Below are positions 15,331 through 23,040 of a stretch of DNA of 64,000 bases, in pieces. Under the pieces are notes generated by a model, which had not been told where the DNA came from, did not search any database, and was given only the letters and a program-made list of their open reading frames with translations. The first letter of the stretch is position 1. Each line of letters begins with the position of its first letter. This stretch comes from JAAYEA01 sp012689325. Its GTDB lineage: Bacteria; Chloroflexota; Anaerolineae; JAAYEA01. A program made the position numbers and the translations under genes. Location of the stretch: positions 3,108 through 67,107 of the forward strand of contig DAITVZ010000019.1 of NCBI GenBank assembly GCA_036841525.1. The letters run 5' to 3'.

Positions 15331-17096
15331 GGGCGATAGTCCTTCTCCAGCGCGCCGATCTGCCGGTTGATCTCGGCCTCCAGGGCGTCCAGCTCGGCCA
15401 CCCGGTCGTTGGCGATGCGGCTCTTCATGCGCAGCAGGTCGGTGATGACCGGGAGCTGGCGGATCTGAAAGATCGGGCAGTGGTAATCGATCACGACCTT
15501 GGCGCGGTGATAGAACTCGATGATGAGCTGCAGCATGCGGAACTGCTTTTCCGCGCTGGCATACGTATCCACCTCGTCCAGCGCGCTCTGCTGCAAATAC
15601 CCCTCCCGCAGCAGCCGCGCCACCTCCAGCACCAGCCGCTCCTCATCGGGCAGCGCGTCGGCGCCCACCAGCCGCACGATCTGTTGCAGCGAGGCCTCGC
15701 GGTGCAGGATGGTCATGGCCTCGCTCTGCAGGCTCTTCCAATCCAGGCGGCGGTTATCGCGCCACCAGCCTTGCACGTCGGCCAGGTACTCGGAATAGCT
15801 CTCCAGCCAGTTGACCGAGGGGAAATGCCTGGCGTTGGCCAGGTCCTTATCCAGCGCCCAAAAGCATCGGATGAAGCGCTTGGTGTGCTGCACCACCGGC
15901 TCGGAAAAGTCGCCGCCCGGGGGCGAAACGGCCCCCACGATGGAGAGCGACCCGGTCTCGCCGCTCAGGGTGACCACCTGCCCGGCGCGCTCGTAAAAGG
16001 CGGCCAGCCGCGCCGGGAGGTAGGCGGGAAAGCCTTCCTCGGCGGGCATCTCTTCCAGGCGGCCCGAGATCTCGCGCAGCGCCTCGGCCCAGCGCGAGGT
16101 CGAGTCGGCCATCAGCGCCACGTCGTAGCCCATGTCGCGGTAATACTCGGCCATGGTGATGCCGGTATAGACGCTGGCCTCGCGGGCGGCCACCGGCATG
16201 TTGGAGGTGTTGGCGATGAGGATGGTGCGCTCCATCAGCGGGCGGCCGGTGCGCGGGTCCACCAGGGCGGGGAACTCTTCCAGCACCTGGGTGATCTCGT
16301 TGCCGCGCTCGCCGCAGCCGATATAGACGATCACGTCCGCATCCGACCACTTGGCGAGCTGGTGCTGGGTGACGGTCTTGCCCGCGCCAAAGCCGCCGGG
16401 GATCGCGGCGGCGCCGCCCTTGGCCAGCGGGAAAAAGGTGTCGATGACGCGCTGGCCGGTGATGAGCGGCGTCCGCGGGGCCAGCCGCCGGGCATAGGGC
16501 CGCGCCTGGCGCACCGGCCAGGACTGCATCATGGTCAGGTCCTGGGCGGCGCCGGGGCTGGCGACCTGCAACAGGTGCTCCTCGATGGTGCGCTCGCCCG
16601 CCGCGGCGATGGCCGTGACCACGCCGCTGACGCCGGGCGGCGCCAAGAGCCGATGCTCGATGAGCGGCGTCTCCTGGACGGAGCCCCAGACCTGGCCGGG
16701 GCGCAGCGTGTCGCCGACCTGCACCGCCGGCTTGAAGGGCCAGGTTCGTTCGCGGTCCAGGGCGTGGGCGTGGACGCCGCGGCCGATAAAGCTCCCCGAC
16801 TGGGCGGCCAGCGCCGCCAGCGGCCGCTGCACGCCGTCAAAGATGCCGCCCATCAGCCCCGGCCCCAACTCGAGCGAGAGGGGCGCGCCCGTGCCATAGA
16901 CCGGCGCCCCCGGCTTGAGCCCGGAAGTCTCCTCGTACACCTGGATGCTGGCGGTCTCGCCGTGCAGGCCGATGATCTCGCCCACCATCCGCTCGTTGCC
17001 GACCTCCACCATCTCGAGCATGCTGGCATCCAGCACGCCGGTGGCGCGGATCACCGGGCCGCTAATCCAGCTCACCTTGCCGATCTGCATGACCAT
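15327..17096 (-). CDS. atpA: V/A-type ATP synthase catalytic subunit A
   Basis: 589 residues. Catalytic subunit that hydrolyses or makes ATP at the A3B3 head. P-loop GGFGAGKT near residue 235, the A-subunit non-homologous insert (about residues 110-190), IYIGCGERGNE-type VYIGCGERGNEITQVLEEFP, LMADSTSRWAEALREISGRLEEMPAEEG-type region, and FSEPVVQHTKRFIRCFWALDK. The start overlaps the atpE stop by 1 bp; a second Met at codon 3 is possible. Confidence 0.97.
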   Translation of the reverse strand: MVMQIGKVSWISGPVIRATGVLDASMLEMVEVGNERMVGEIIGLHGETASIQVYEETSGLKPGAPVYGTGAPLSLELGPGLMGGIFDGVQRPLAALAAQSGSFIGRGVHAHALDRERTWPFKPAVQVGDTLRPGQVWGSVQETPLIEHRLLAPPGVSGVVTAIAAAGERTIEEHLLQVASPGAAQDLTMMQSWPVRQARPYARRLAPRTPLITGQRVIDTFFPLAKGGAAAIPGGFGAGKTVTQHQLAKWSDADVIVYIGCGERGNEITQVLEEFPALVDPRTGRPLMERTILIANTSNMPVAAREASVYTGITMAEYYRDMGYDVALMADSTSRWAEALREISGRLEEMPAEEGFPAYLPARLAAFYERAGQVVTLSGETGSLSIVGAVSPPGGDFSEPVVQHTKRFIRCFWALDKDLANARHFPSVNWLESYSEYLADVQGWWRDNRRLDWKSLQSEAMTILHREASLQQIVRLVGADALPDEERLVLEVARLLREGYLQQSALDEVDTYASAEKQFRMLQLIIEFYHRAKVVIDYHCPIFQIRQLPVITDLLRMKSRIANDRVAELDALEAEINRQIGALEKDYRP

Positions 17097-17806
17097 CAGG
17101 CCGCCCCCTGCAAAAGCTGGTAGACCTCGGCGCGCAACGCGGCGCGCAGCTCCGCCAGCCGATGTTCAAACGAGTTATCGTACTCTCTGTGGCCGCCCCC
17201 CGCCTCGATCACGGCGCCGCCGCTGATCTCCGCCGCCGTGCCCAGCGAGAGCTTCACGCGCCCTCGCCAGTCGGCGGCCAGCGCTGCCAAGTCGGCCTCC
17301 GTGAGCAGCCCGGCGTCGCTGGCGCTCAGCCGCACCGTCGCCTCCGGCGGCTCGCCCAGCTTGGCCACGCCGTCGCGGACCAGGGCCAGCACGACCTGCT
17401 TATAGTCCGGCGCCTGCCGCAGCTCGCCCAGCCGCTCTCGCGCCCGCGTAAAGACCTCGTCGATCAGCTCTTCCCGGCGGGTAAGCAGCACGCGCTGGGC
17501 CTCCAGCCTGGCGTTCGCCAGGCGGCGCTGCCGCAGGTGCGCGGCTTCCATCTCGGCCTCGGCCAGGGTCTCCGCGGCGATCTGTTGCGCCTGGAGCTCA
17601 GCCTCGCGGCGCAGGTTGCGGGCTGCCTCCAGCGCCAGGGCCACGCGCTGCTCGGCCTCCGACTTGGTGTCGTCCAGCACCGCCCTGGAGAGGGCGCGGA
17701 TGCCGGCGATCACCTGCGTGGTCTGTTCGTCCTGCTGGCGTTGCGCGGCGCTCCCGCGGACTGGGCCGCCGCGGGCGGGTTTCTCTGTTGTTTTCGGACC
17801 TGCCAT
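17096..17806 (-). CDS. atpE: V/A-type ATP synthase subunit E
   Basis: 236 residues. Peripheral-stalk subunit. A basic, low-complexity N-terminus (about 1-25) leads to a long Ala/Glu/Arg coiled coil (about 30-125), then a C-terminal alpha/beta domain with the SASDAGLLTEADLAAL and GGAVIEAGGGHREYDNSFEHRLAELR motifs typical of subunit E. The N-terminal 20 residues are longer than usual; a later start is possible but no better RBS is seen. Confidence 0.9.
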   Translation of the reverse strand: MAGPKTTEKPARGGPVRGSAAQRQQDEQTTQVIAGIRALSRAVLDDTKSEAEQRVALALEAARNLRREAELQAQQIAAETLAEAEMEAAHLRQRRLANARLEAQRVLLTRREELIDEVFTRARERLGELRQAPDYKQVVLALVRDGVAKLGEPPEATVRLSASDAGLLTEADLAALAADWRGRVKLSLGTAAEISGGAVIEAGGGHREYDNSFEHRLAELRAALRAEVYQLLQGAA

Positions 17807-17838
17807 GCTTGGTTCTCCCGGACGTTGCCTATAAGGCT

Positions 17839-18144
17839 CTAGACCCGCACGCCCGTGGCGCGGGCGATCACGTCGCGCAGCGCGAGGCGGCTGGCCAGCG
17901 GCCCTTCCGGGCCAGGGATCTCGACGACGATGGGGCCCTCGTTGGACCGGCGGTAGCTATCCAGCGCCTCCGGCGCCAGCGCCGCCGCCCGCTCGGTGAT
18001 GAAAACCACGCCGATCTCGGGGTTGCGCGCGGCCAGCTCCAGCGCCTCCTCCACCTCGGGCGCGCTGAGGGCGACCTGGCCGGTCAGCCCGATGAGCGAG
18101 AACCCCAACACCGCATCGGGGTCGCCGATGACGTGCAGCTTCAT
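17839..18144 (-). CDS. atpF: V/A-type ATP synthase subunit F
   Basis: 101 residues. Small Rossmann-like rotor subunit: KLHVIGDPDAVLGFSLIGL, VGVVFITERAA-type VVFITERAAALAPEALDSY and PIVVEIPGPEGP are family hallmarks. It sits between the K and E genes, the usual order. Confidence 0.9.
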   Translation of the reverse strand: MKLHVIGDPDAVLGFSLIGLTGQVALSAPEVEEALELAARNPEIGVVFITERAAALAPEALDSYRRSNEGPIVVEIPGPEGPLASRLALRDVIARATGVRV

Positions 18145-18157
18145 AAGGCGCTCCGCG

Positions 18158-18541
18158 TTAGCTCGTCAGGATCAGGAAGGAGACGATCAGGCCATAGATG
18201 GCGATGCCTTCCGCCAGGCCCACAAAGATCAGGGCGCGGCCAAAGGCCTCCGGGCGCTCGGCGATGGTCCCCAGCGCCGCCGACCCGGCCATGCCCACGG
18301 CCAGCCCGGCGCCGATGGTGGCCAGGCCGGTGGCCAGCGCGGCGGCCAACGCCACCGTCCCATTCAAGCCCCCGGTTGCGGGGGCCGCCTCCTGCGCGCT
18401 GGGGGCGGCGGCCACTGGCCCCACTGAGGCCAGCAGAAACAGGCCCACCGCCAGCGCCAAGACCACGTTCAGCCCGATAAAGCCGCGGACCAGCGCCTTC
18501 CAGGCGCTGGCGCGCTTTTCCGATGGGTTCATGTTGAGCAT
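18158..18541 (-). CDS. atpK: V/A-type ATP synthase subunit K (proteolipid c ring)
   Basis: 127 residues. An N-terminal hydrophobic segment (about 19-45) ending in AAAPSAQEAAPA looks like a signal or extra helix. The c-type hairpin follows: a first Gly/Ala-rich helix (GLATIGAGLAVGMAGSAALG), a polar loop (TIAERPEA) and a second helix with the ion-binding Glu in FVGLAEGIAIYGL. A single hairpin, unlike the duplicated eukaryotic V-type c. The polar loop and GxGxG pattern are well preserved. Proton versus sodium specificity is not obvious. Confidence 0.93.
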   Translation of the reverse strand: MLNMNPSEKRASAWKALVRGFIGLNVVLALAVGLFLLASVGPVAAAPSAQEAAPATGGLNGTVALAAALATGLATIGAGLAVGMAGSAALGTIAERPEAFGRALIFVGLAEGIAIYGLIVSFLILTS

Positions 18542-18556
18542 AGAGCCGCGACCTCC

Positions 18557-20512
18557 TTACGATGTCTGCTTGTCGGATAGCTCGAGCGGACGGTACGGCA
18601 GCCCGCCGCCCGTAAAGAACTTGCTAAAGAACTCGTAATATTCCAGCCGGAGCGTCTGGATGCCGACGATCAGCCCTTCGAAGCCGATGACAAAGATGTT
18701 GCCCACCAGCACCACCAGCCAATAGAGCAGCGAGCTGGGGCCGCCCATCATCCCCGCCAGGATGAAAAACACGGACATGAGGCCGCCATGCGCCACGGCA
18801 AAGGCGCCCAGCCGCACGTAGGAGAGGCTGTTGCTCAGGTAGCCGATGAACGCCTCGAACAGCTCGAAAAAGGCGGTGATCAGGTACAGCCCAACGCCCT
18901 CATGGATGAGCGGGCGCCGCTTGTTGATGAGGTTGCCCAACGGCTCCCCCAGCGTGAGCAGGACCAGCGGCGGAATCAGCGCCAGCGGGATCAGGCCGCT
19001 GGGCAGGGCGACGCCCGTCGCCACCGCGAACACGACGCCGAGCAGCCCGAGGTAGAACCAGAGCCCCGCCAGCCCGTAACGGTCGAACAACACCCGCCGC
19101 CAGTCGCGCGCGCGCAGCCCGTTGGCGATGTTGGCGGCGAATCCCACCAACGAGATCCCCACGCCCAGCACCACCGTGGCCAGCAGGATCGACATGATGT
19201 CGTCCAGCGGCCGCAGCCAGAGGGCCGGGAGCACGTCCTCGATGCCAAAGATGCTGCCGTAGAGGAAACCAAAGACCATGGCCGAGGCGCCGGCAGCCAC
19301 CAGGATCGGGGCCAGCCCGCGCGCGCCCTTGAGCGCCGCGACCTTGCCGCTGAGCGCCAGCCACCCCGCCGCCGCGAGCACCAGCCCGTGGCCCACGTCG
19401 CCGAACATCAGGCCGAACATGACCACGAACGAGATCGCCACCAGGGGCGTGGGGTCGATCTCGTTATAGGCCGGGAAGGCATAGTTGGTCACGAGCCCCT
19501 GAAAGGCCTTGAACAGCCCGCGGTTGCCCAAGGTGGTGGGGACCGAGGCCGCGTCGCCGGCCTGCTCGGCGGTGGCGATGTCCACCTCCACCCGCCCGCT
19601 GGTCAGGTCCCGCACCGCCTGCACGAGCTCGGGCAGCCGCCGCGTGGGCACCCAGCCGGCCACGAGATAGACGTCGCGAACCTGGCCAAAGTGGTGCGCG
19701 GCGCGCATCAACGACAGGTCCGACCGCGCGTGCCAGAGCAACTCGGCCAGCGGCTGGCCCCAGGCGTCGCGCAGCCTGGCGGTCTCCAGATCGAGGGCAT
19801 TCTTTTGCGCCCGCAGTTGCTCGGCCTCTTCGCCCAGCGCGCGCCCGATGGCGGCAGGGGTGCCGCGATACTCGGTCGGCATCGAGATGGGGGCCATATA
19901 GGCGCTATTGGCGGCCCGGTCCAGGATCTCCCGGTCCCTGGCCGAGCCAAAGAGCGCCACCAGCGTGCCCGATCCCTCCTCACCCAGGTTCATGATCACG
20001 TGCGGGACGTGCAAGAGGCTGGAATTGAAGCGATCCAGGTTGGCGGCAGGGATGATGCCCACCTGCGCATGCAGGAAAGAGAGGTCGCGCAAGCTCGCCA
20101 GGTCCACGTCGAGCGCCGCCAGCGGCCGCAGGCGCTGCTGGAGGATCTGCAGCTCGGCCAGCCGCTGCTCCAGCCCCTTGAGCTGGCGCACCAACGGCAT
20201 GACCTCGCGCTCGATGGCCAGGATTCGGTCGCGCAGCTCGGCGGATCCCAGGGTCGCGGTCAGGTCGCTGCCTTCGGCCAGCGCCTCGGACGTCTGCAGC
20301 GTCCCCGTCATGAGCAGGATGCGCTGCTCAAAGCCCTGGTACTCCTGGATGCGGTCCAGCCAGGGCTCGGCGGAGCCATCCTCCGACCGGCTGAGGTAGC
20401 TGGTGTCGATCTGGTGCAGGACGCCCTTTTGCGCGATGGCTTTGGTGACCGCCTCGATGTCCTGGCGCGGCACCAACAGGCTCAGCTCGCTCATCTCTTC
20501 AGCGTGAAACAT
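18557..20512 (-). CDS. atpI: V/A-type ATP synthase subunit I (a subunit)
   Basis: 651 residues. Stator membrane subunit that forms the ion half-channels. An N-terminal soluble half with coiled coils (residues about 1-330: MSELSLLVPRQDIEAVTKAI) and a C-terminal half with about seven hydrophobic segments. Diagnostic membrane motifs: VMFGLMFGDVGHGLVL, GFLYGSIFG, and the SNSLSYVRLGAFAVAHGGL helix carrying the essential Arg. It lies 15 bp upstream of atpK. Confidence 0.94.
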   Translation of the reverse strand: MFHAEEMSELSLLVPRQDIEAVTKAIAQKGVLHQIDTSYLSRSEDGSAEPWLDRIQEYQGFEQRILLMTGTLQTSEALAEGSDLTATLGSAELRDRILAIEREVMPLVRQLKGLEQRLAELQILQQRLRPLAALDVDLASLRDLSFLHAQVGIIPAANLDRFNSSLLHVPHVIMNLGEEGSGTLVALFGSARDREILDRAANSAYMAPISMPTEYRGTPAAIGRALGEEAEQLRAQKNALDLETARLRDAWGQPLAELLWHARSDLSLMRAAHHFGQVRDVYLVAGWVPTRRLPELVQAVRDLTSGRVEVDIATAEQAGDAASVPTTLGNRGLFKAFQGLVTNYAFPAYNEIDPTPLVAISFVVMFGLMFGDVGHGLVLAAAGWLALSGKVAALKGARGLAPILVAAGASAMVFGFLYGSIFGIEDVLPALWLRPLDDIMSILLATVVLGVGISLVGFAANIANGLRARDWRRVLFDRYGLAGLWFYLGLLGVVFAVATGVALPSGLIPLALIPPLVLLTLGEPLGNLINKRRPLIHEGVGLYLITAFFELFEAFIGYLSNSLSYVRLGAFAVAHGGLMSVFFILAGMMGGPSSLLYWLVVLVGNIFVIGFEGLIVGIQTLRLEYYEFFSKFFTGGGLPYRPLELSDKQTS

Positions 20513-20527
20513 CTGGACTCTCCACGG

Positions 20528-21580
20528 TCATGCGAATTGGTGGACCATATAGTCCTGATAGGCTGGCCGGCGCAAGCCCGACATCTTGGCCTCCGCCAGC
20601 ACCATCAGGTCGCGCGTCTCGGCTCGCTTCTGCATCAGGTAGGCGAGGATCACGCCCAGGTGGAAGGGATAGCCCGTCAGCGCCGCCCGGCAGAGCTTGT
20701 CCAGGTAGCGGTGCAAGGCGACTTCCAGCCGCGGGAGCCAGCCGGGCTGGCCGACCTCCGCCGGGGGCGCCGCCTCGCCCCAGACCTGGCGCAAGAGAGG
20801 CGTCACCTCTTGCCCCGCCGCGATGCCCCGAATGACGCTGTCGTTGCTGCGATAGCCGTAGGGCAGGGTATAGTTGATGATCTCGGCCAGTGATTTGTCA
20901 TAATAATAGCGATAGCGCAGCGCCCACATGATGTTGGTGATGTCGTACCAGGTGCCGATGAGCTGCTGCGCCCACTTGCGGCTGTCACCTTTGGTCTCCT
21001 GGATGGCGCGCCAGAGCCGCCGGTAATAGTCCAGGTCCAGCGCCACTTCCAACGGAAAGAGGCTGCGCTCCTCCTCGAAACGGGCCAGGGCGTGGCGCAG
21101 CGCGTCGCCGTAGGGCGTCCCTTGCAGCCGCAACACCAGCTCTGGCACGTCCCGCGCCACGAGCAGCGCGTCCATGTCCAGGGAGGAGGCCCGGCCCAGC
21201 GGGAAGAGAAAGCCCTTCATGCGCTCCGCCGACTCGCCCACCTGCAGGCCGCGCAGCACCGTCTTGAGGTTATCCACCTCGTAGAGCTGCTTCAGCAAGA
21301 GCACCAAGGGCTGATCGGCCTTGGGGGTGAGGTCAATGATGTGGGCGAAGCGCAGCGCCACGTTGGCGTTCAGCCGCGCCTCCAGCAGCTCACAAGGGGG
21401 GCAGACGGCCTCGAACTCGGCGAGCTGCGGCCCGTAGCTCGTTTGCTTGAGCGCGAGCAAAAACCCCAGCGCGTCGCGCGAGCCGTCCAGCTCGCGCCAC
21501 TCCTCGGCGGTCAGCATGCGGCCCAACATGCCGCGCACGTGGACGTTGGGCGTGATGTAGGCGGGGAGGCCCCATGGCAT
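20528..21580 (-). CDS. atpC: V/A-type ATP synthase subunit C (d-like)
   Basis: 350 residues. Socket subunit linking the rotor to the c ring. All-helical, with HIIDLTPKADQPLVLLLKQLYEVDNLKTVLRG and TWYDITNIMWALRYRYYYDKS-type motifs (longer stretches not written out). The start MPWGLPAYIT at 21580 was chosen because residues upstream in the same frame are Arg/Pro-rich read-through of the neighbouring gene. It is 10 bp from the stalk gene upstream. Confidence 0.88.
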   Translation of the reverse strand: MPWGLPAYITPNVHVRGMLGRMLTAEEWRELDGSRDALGFLLALKQTSYGPQLAEFEAVCPPCELLEARLNANVALRFAHIIDLTPKADQPLVLLLKQLYEVDNLKTVLRGLQVGESAERMKGFLFPLGRASSLDMDALLVARDVPELVLRLQGTPYGDALRHALARFEEERSLFPLEVALDLDYYRRLWRAIQETKGDSRKWAQQLIGTWYDITNIMWALRYRYYYDKSLAEIINYTLPYGYRSNDSVIRGIAAGQEVTPLLRQVWGEAAPPAEVGQPGWLPRLEVALHRYLDKLCRAALTGYPFHLGVILAYLMQKRAETRDLMVLAEAKMSGLRRPAYQDYMVHQFA

Positions 21581-21590
21581 CTTGGCTCTC

Positions 21591-21911
21591 CTATCCTTCG
21601 GCTCGCGCCACTTGCGCCAGGACGAACCCCACCGCTGCCTCCACGCGCTCCTCCGCCGCCCCGCGCAGGCGCGCCGCCTGCGCCTCGGCCTCGGCGAGGA
21701 CCTTCTGCCGCTCCTCCTCGGCCTGCTGTCGCGTGGCGGCCAGCAGCCGCTCCGCCTCCGCGGCGGCCCGCTCACGCGCCTCGCGGGGGAGGGCGCGGGC
21801 CTCGGTTTCGGCCTGGCCGCGGACCTGCTTGCCCAGCTCGCCCGCCTCGTTGAGGATGGCGCGCATCTCTTGTTCGACCTCTAGCACCTGCTTGATCATG
21901 TCGCGGATCAC
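21591..21911 (-). CDS. V/A-type ATP synthase subunit G/H (peripheral stalk)
   Basis: 106 residues, almost entirely one coiled coil (VLEVEQEMRAIL then Ala/Glu/Arg heptads to about residue 90). This is the composition, length and operon position of the V-type subunit G/H that pairs with subunit E in the peripheral stalk. It is the first ATPase gene of the operon, 3 bp after the tRNA-thiolase gene stop. Confidence 0.82.
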   Translation of the reverse strand: MIRDMIKQVLEVEQEMRAILNEAGELGKQVRGQAETEARALPREARERAAAEAERLLAATRQQAEEERQKVLAEAEAQAARLRGAAEERVEAAVGFVLAQVARAEG

Positions 21912-21914
21912 GCG

Positions 21915-22880
21915 CTATTCCTCCATCGCGTCATCGGGCAGCGGGAGCGCGTCGGCGTCCTTGGCGGCCCACAGCCGGCAAAAGGCGCAAACGTCGGGCA
22001 CGGTGGTGGGCTGCCCGCAGACCCGGCACTCGTGATATTCCGGCGGCGCGAGCTTTTCCAGCACGATGCGCCCCTCGTCCCGCGCCCGGAGAAAGTCCAG
22101 GTAGAATTGCAGCTTGCTCCCCGGCGAGCGGTCCTCCACCTGGTTCAAGAGCCCCTTGGCAAAGATGGAGGTGGCGTCCACGGCGAAGGGGCACTCGTCC
22201 TGGATATAGTCGATCCCCCGCAGCAAGGTATACGCCGCCGACTCGCGCTCGTAGATCAAGCAGAGCGGCTTGACCTTGCGGGCCAGCTTGGGGTGGATGG
22301 AGGGGAGCACGGGGCTCTGCCGCCCCAGGTAGCCGGTCCGCCAATGCATGGTGTTCTGATAGAGCGCCGCCGCCTCGTCGTCCAGGTTGTGGCCGGTGGC
22401 CAGCACGGTATAGCCGCCCTCGTAGGCGATGCGGTTCATGGCGTGGCGCTTGATCAGCCCGCAAAGGGAGCAGGGCTTGCGGCGCCGCTGGTACACCATC
22501 TCGGGGATGCTGCGCCCTTGCTCGGCCTTGACGTCCACCACGTGCAGGCGCAGCGCCACGCCCTCCGCCGCCCAGCGCGCCACAAAGCGGTGGATGCACT
22601 CCAGCGAGGCGTCCGAATAGCCGCCGTGGTGGATGCCCAGGTGGATATACATGCCGTCGGCCTGGTAGCCCAGGCGCAAGAGCATGTCCCACAGCCCCAG
22701 CGAGTCCTTGCCGCCCGAGACGGCCACCAGGAGGCGGTCGTGGGGGCCAAACATGGCGAAACGCTCGATGGTCCGGGCCACCTGCGTGGGCAACCAGTCC
22801 ACGTAACAGCTCTCGCATAGCGCCAGCCGGTGCCGTCGCATATTGACGGCGGCCGGCTGCCCGCACTTGCCGCACCTCAT
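21915..22880 (-). CDS. ttuA: TtuA/TtcA-family tRNA 2-thiolation enzyme
   Basis: 321 residues, PP-loop ATPase that adenylates a tRNA base before sulfur insertion. An N-terminal Cys4 zinc finger (CGKCG...CESC), PP-loop VSGGKDSLGL near residue 56, the cluster motif CSLCGLIKR, TGHNLDDEA, a further Cys in DECPFAV, and a C-terminal zinc finger (CRVCG...CAFC). Zinc fingers at both ends plus three cluster-ligand-like Cys match TtuA/NcsA rather than classic TtcA. In Thermus TtuA makes 2-thioribothymidine at position 54, which would suit a thermophile. It has a consensus promoter and leads the V-ATPase operon. Confidence 0.85.
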   Translation of the reverse strand: MRCGKCGQPAAVNMRRHRLALCESCYVDWLPTQVARTIERFAMFGPHDRLLVAVSGGKDSLGLWDMLLRLGYQADGMYIHLGIHHGGYSDASLECIHRFVARWAAEGVALRLHVVDVKAEQGRSIPEMVYQRRRKPCSLCGLIKRHAMNRIAYEGGYTVLATGHNLDDEAAALYQNTMHWRTGYLGRQSPVLPSIHPKLARKVKPLCLIYERESAAYTLLRGIDYIQDECPFAVDATSIFAKGLLNQVEDRSPGSKLQFYLDFLRARDEGRIVLEKLAPPEYHECRVCGQPTTVPDVCAFCRLWAAKDADALPLPDDAMEE

Positions 22881-22918
22881 AACCTGCTCACCTTATGTTA
22901 ATTCGAGTTGGTTCGCTC

Positions 22919-22947
22919 ATTATACCGCCGTTCCGGCGAACGGTCAA
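22919..22947 (-). promoter_or_regulatory. Promoter of the ttuA-V-ATPase-era operon
   Basis: Minus strand: TTGACC (22942-22947), 17-bp spacer, perfect TATAAT (22919-22924), about 39 bp before the ttuA ATG. It is the only clear promoter for the roughly 11.7-kb gene run down to era. Confidence 0.87.
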
Positions 22948-22970
22948 GGCTGCGTGGCGCCTGCCCCCAG

Positions 22971-22998
22971 TTGACGGGGCGGCCCGTCGCGCTATAAT
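22971..22998 (+). promoter_or_regulatory. Promoter of the glycoside-hydrolase-like gene
   Basis: TTGACG (22971-22976), 16-bp spacer, perfect TATAAT (22993-22998), 43 bp before the ATG at 23041. Divergent from the ttuA promoter. Confidence 0.87.
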
Positions 22999-23040
22999 GC
23001 CCTTGTCGCTGCCCGATCACCGCCTCCCGAAAGGAGTCCC

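Noticed and set aside
18788..20893. 700-codon plus-strand open frame opposite the V-ATPase genes
   Set aside because: Low-complexity antisense shadow; no RBS, no domains.
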